A stretch of 64,000 nucleotides of DNA from Alloprevotella rava (lineage in GTDB: Bacteria > Bacteroidota > Bacteroidia > Bacteroidales > Bacteroidaceae), in the NCBI RefSeq assembly GCF_014195585.1, contig NZ_JACICA010000001.1:372001-436000 (forward strand), given 5' to 3'. Made by a program: the position numbers and the translations under genes. Below, piece after piece: positions 62,061 to 64,000 of this stretch. The notes under the pieces are model-generated. The model was not told the origin of the DNA. It was given only the letters and a program-made list of their open reading frames with translations, and did no database searches. Position 1 is the stretch's first letter. Each line of letters starts with the position of its first letter.

Positions 62061-62996
62061 ATGAAGAAAATTTTGTTGTTTACTGCTACTCTTCTGCTTT
62101 TAGCTTCCTGTGGTGGCAATAAGAAAGCAGATAATAGTTGGCTGACATCTAATGATGTAAAGATAGCAATAGATGAAACCTTTCAACCTATTATGGCAGA
62201 ACAGTTGCAGCAGTTTGGTTTGTCTCACGTACAAGCTAATTTGTTGCCCCTGTATTGCAGCGAAGATTCTGCCTTTCGTTTGCTTGTTGATGATAGTTTG
62301 CGTTCCATTGTAGTAACTCGCAAATTAACAGAGCGCGAACTTCAGAAAATTCAGCAAGCGGGTCATAGTGCCTCACAATCTATGATTGCCAGTGAGGCTT
62401 TTGCGCTTATTATAAATAAGAGTAATCCCGATAGCACCATTCGCCTTAGTGAAGTCAAAAAGATTGTGAGTGGACAGATTACTGATTGGAGCCAGCTTCG
62501 TGATAGCCAGAAAAAAGGGAAGTTGAGTCTAGTTTTCGATAATTCAGGTTCAAGTACCGTTCGTTATATGCGCGATAGTCTTTGTGGCGGCAAGGAACTC
62601 AAGGGAAATCTTTATGCTCAAGGCAGTAATACGGCAGTTATTGAAGCTGTCAAGGAAAATCCAAATGCAATCGGAGTTGTTGGTACGGACTGGTTGCGCG
62701 GAAAGAGCGAGAACGTGTTGCCCAATTTCAACTCTCTCGATGTCAGAGTGATGCTTGTAACTAGATCCGATGAAGAGTACCCACAATTCTATCGTCCTTA
62801 CCAATACAACGTTGCTATGGGGCAATACCCACTGGTTCGTTCCGTTTATACCATTACTACTGACCCACGTGATCGTTCTATGCCTAAGCTCCTTTATTTC
62901 TGGTTGAAAGGGCAAAAAGGTCAGTTGATCTTCTGCAACAATAGTCAGTTGCTACCCGTTATGCCAGTACAGATTCGCAACGTGAATATTAAGTAA
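62061..62996 (+). CDS. PstS-like substrate-binding lipoprotein
   Basis: 311 residues. The signal peptide ends LLLLASC (lipidated Cys17). The PBP-like domain (PBP_like_2) has VARKLTE-like VTRKLTERELQ, FALIINKSNPD, VKKIVSGQITDWSQLR, FDNSGSSTVRYM (anion-binding loop SGSST) and NPNAIGVVGTDWLRG. It resembles phosphate-binding PstS, but no pstCAB genes are near. In Bacteroidetes such genes often follow TonB systems. Role unclear. Confidence 0.85.
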   Translation: MKKILLFTATLLLLASCGGNKKADNSWLTSNDVKIAIDETFQPIMAEQLQQFGLSHVQANLLPLYCSEDSAFRLLVDDSLRSIVVTRKLTERELQKIQQAGHSASQSMIASEAFALIINKSNPDSTIRLSEVKKIVSGQITDWSQLRDSQKKGKLSLVFDNSGSSTVRYMRDSLCGGKELKGNLYAQGSNTAVIEAVKENPNAIGVVGTDWLRGKSENVLPNFNSLDVRVMLVTRSDEEYPQFYRPYQYNVAMGQYPLVRSVYTITTDPRDRSMPKLLYFWLKGQKGQLIFCNNSQLLPVMPVQIRNVNIK

Positions 62997-63205
62997 AGAT
63001 TTTGTTAAACTATATAAGTGTGCATACTGCTCAATAATCAGTTGATTAACGTTATAAAGTCCAAAAAAACTCTCAAACGTTATCCACTACGAAGATTTTT
63101 ACTATTTTTGCAGTTATATCTTCAGTAAAAAGAAGACAAAGTACATAAAAGATAGTTATTCTTACCGTCTGCAATATAAGGCGGTCTTATTGTGAAACAA
63201 TAAAA

Positions 63206-64000
63206 ATGTTAGATAATATGAAAAGTAAATTCCTGAAAGGTTTAGCACTCGCAGCGATGCTCTTCGTTGGCGTATCGGCAAGTGCACAGATGGACAAGGG
63301 CTACACAGCTAACCCGCTTAGTGGAGAAATGGCAACTCAGGCACAACAGGTGCTAGATCTTCAGCTTAGCGATCCAGACAAGGCTTTCACTGTATTCCAA
63401 AAAATGATGAGAAGCGTTAAGAACAACAATCAGAAATTGATTGATGTGGGCGACTTCTTTCTCAATGAAAAGATTTATCCGTGCGCCAATATGTGTGCGA
63501 AGCAAATCTATCAGAACGATCCCAAATTTGTTCCCGGCCTTTTCTTTGCAGGTCAGGTAGCTATGCTTCGTAAGGATTATGGTGGTGCCGGTCAGAAGTA
63601 TGACGAGGTTCTCGCTTATGAGCCTAACAATATTACGGCTATGCGTGCCAATGCTTTCGTTTATAAGAACGTAAATCCCGCAGTAGCTATTGAGATGCTC
63701 AATAAGATTAAAGCTCTTGAGCCTAATGATGTTGAGGTTGACAAGCAGTTGGGCGATATCAACTATAATCTTGATAAGTTCAAGGACGCAGTAGCCAGCT
63801 ATAAAGCATATTTTGCGGCCGTAAAACCAGAAAATATCGACGTTCGTGCAGCTGAGAACTATTGCTTGAGCTTGTATTCTACTGCTGAATTCTTCGATTT
63901 GAAAGAAAAAGCAGTACAGTTTGCTCCGCTCGATCCGAATGATATTATCTTCCCTCGTATGCAGTTTTTTGCTGATGTAAATAACTACGAGCTTGACAAA
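63206..64000 (+). CDS. Secreted TPR protein, 3' end outside window
   Basis: 265 codons are visible and the frame is open at base 64000. Two starts are possible, ATG 63206 and ATG 63218 in frame; the second gives the cleaner signal peptide (MKSKFLKGLALAAMLFVGVS, cleavage near ASAQ). After it come TPR-like helix pairs (YGGAGQKYDEVLAYEPNNIT, LGDINYNLDKFKDAVASYKA). It follows the PstS-like gene by 209 bases, as in the common Bacteroidetes order exbB-exbD-exbD-tonB-pstS-like-TPR. Confidence 0.85.
   Translation, partial: MLDNMKSKFLKGLALAAMLFVGVSASAQMDKGYTANPLSGEMATQAQQVLDLQLSDPDKAFTVFQKMMRSVKNNNQKLIDVGDFFLNEKIYPCANMCAKQIYQNDPKFVPGLFFAGQVAMLRKDYGGAGQKYDEVLAYEPNNITAMRANAFVYKNVNPAVAIEMLNKIKALEPNDVEVDKQLGDINYNLDKFKDAVASYKAYFAAVKPENIDVRAAENYCLSLYSTAEFFDLKEKAVQFAPLDPNDIIFPRMQFFADVNNYELDK

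Overview
The window looks like a chromosome segment of a Bacteroidales bacterium, most likely Prevotellaceae-like; the genus cannot be fixed from sequence alone. Supporting signs are repeated TAnnTTTG -7 promoter boxes with upstream TTTG/TTG elements, start codons that mostly lack Shine-Dalgarno sequences, a TonB/ExbB/ExbD/ExbD cluster, a BspA-like leucine-rich-repeat surface protein, an OMP_b-brl-type outer-membrane protein, an sppA-lpxK-pnp cluster, and RteC/MobA-type conjugative-transposon remnants.

Region 1 (1-~12.7 kb) is accessory and decayed. It holds the 3' end of a serine beta-lactamase-like gene, a LytS-type regulatory trio (one degenerate kinase, one intact kinase, one LytTR regulator), a frameshifted RteC-like gene, an orphan mobA with a palindrome-rich possible oriT, a complete IS982-family element with a 5-bp target duplication, a small Cas2/VapD-like + DUF2188 pair, and a PrrC/RloC-like AAA ATPase gene whose C-terminus has HEPN-like motifs. 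The ATPase gene sits between two ~286-bp direct repeats, each carrying promoter-hairpin-promoter signals. A tyrosine integrase gene that has lost its catalytic tyrosine end closes the region.

Region 2 (13.1-20.25 kb) is a minus-strand block: a small thioesterase, aroB, two FMN-binding (covalent flavin) proteins of which one is a membrane 4Fe-4S protein, an exported nitroreductase, a Gate-domain transporter-like protein and a TPR protein. The three redox genes look like one extracytoplasmic flavin electron-transfer unit.

Region 3 (20.8-25.2 kb) is an aromatic amino-acid operon: pheA, aminotransferase, DAHP synthase-chorismate mutase, tyrA. It is preceded by a promoter, a 27-residue leader peptide rich in Phe and Tyr, and a terminator/antiterminator pair, which is a textbook attenuator layout.

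Region 4 (25.3-44.3 kb) is mostly housekeeping and envelope: an outer-membrane beta-barrel protein, DUF554, a TlpA-like lipoprotein, sppA-lpxK-pnp, xth, a DUF1573 protein, tRNA-Pro(CGG), a retropepsin-like protein with altered active sites, a subtilase, then xseA-xseB-trmB-mrp. An 8-bp tandem repeat sits directly before xseA.

Region 5 (44.5-64 kb) holds a BspA-like LRR protein followed by a short Gly/Pro peptide gene, a carboxyltransferase whose biotinyl-like domain lacks the acceptor lysine, a DUF2027-Smr protein, etfB-etfA-acyl-CoA dehydrogenase, a coiled-coil lipoprotein, ilvE, and exbB-exbD-exbD-tonB followed by a PstS-like lipoprotein and a TPR protein cut by the window edge.

Two families of intergenic repeats are scattered over the window: six copies of a CAATAAGG...CTTATTG palindrome (12.7, 20.6, 27.9, 36.4, 48.3, 58.3 kb) and four copies of a ~185-225-bp element with GTTGTCAC/GTGACAAC terminal inverted repeats (28.0, 36.2, 48.5, 58.5 kb). 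Every copy of the second lies next to a copy of the first.
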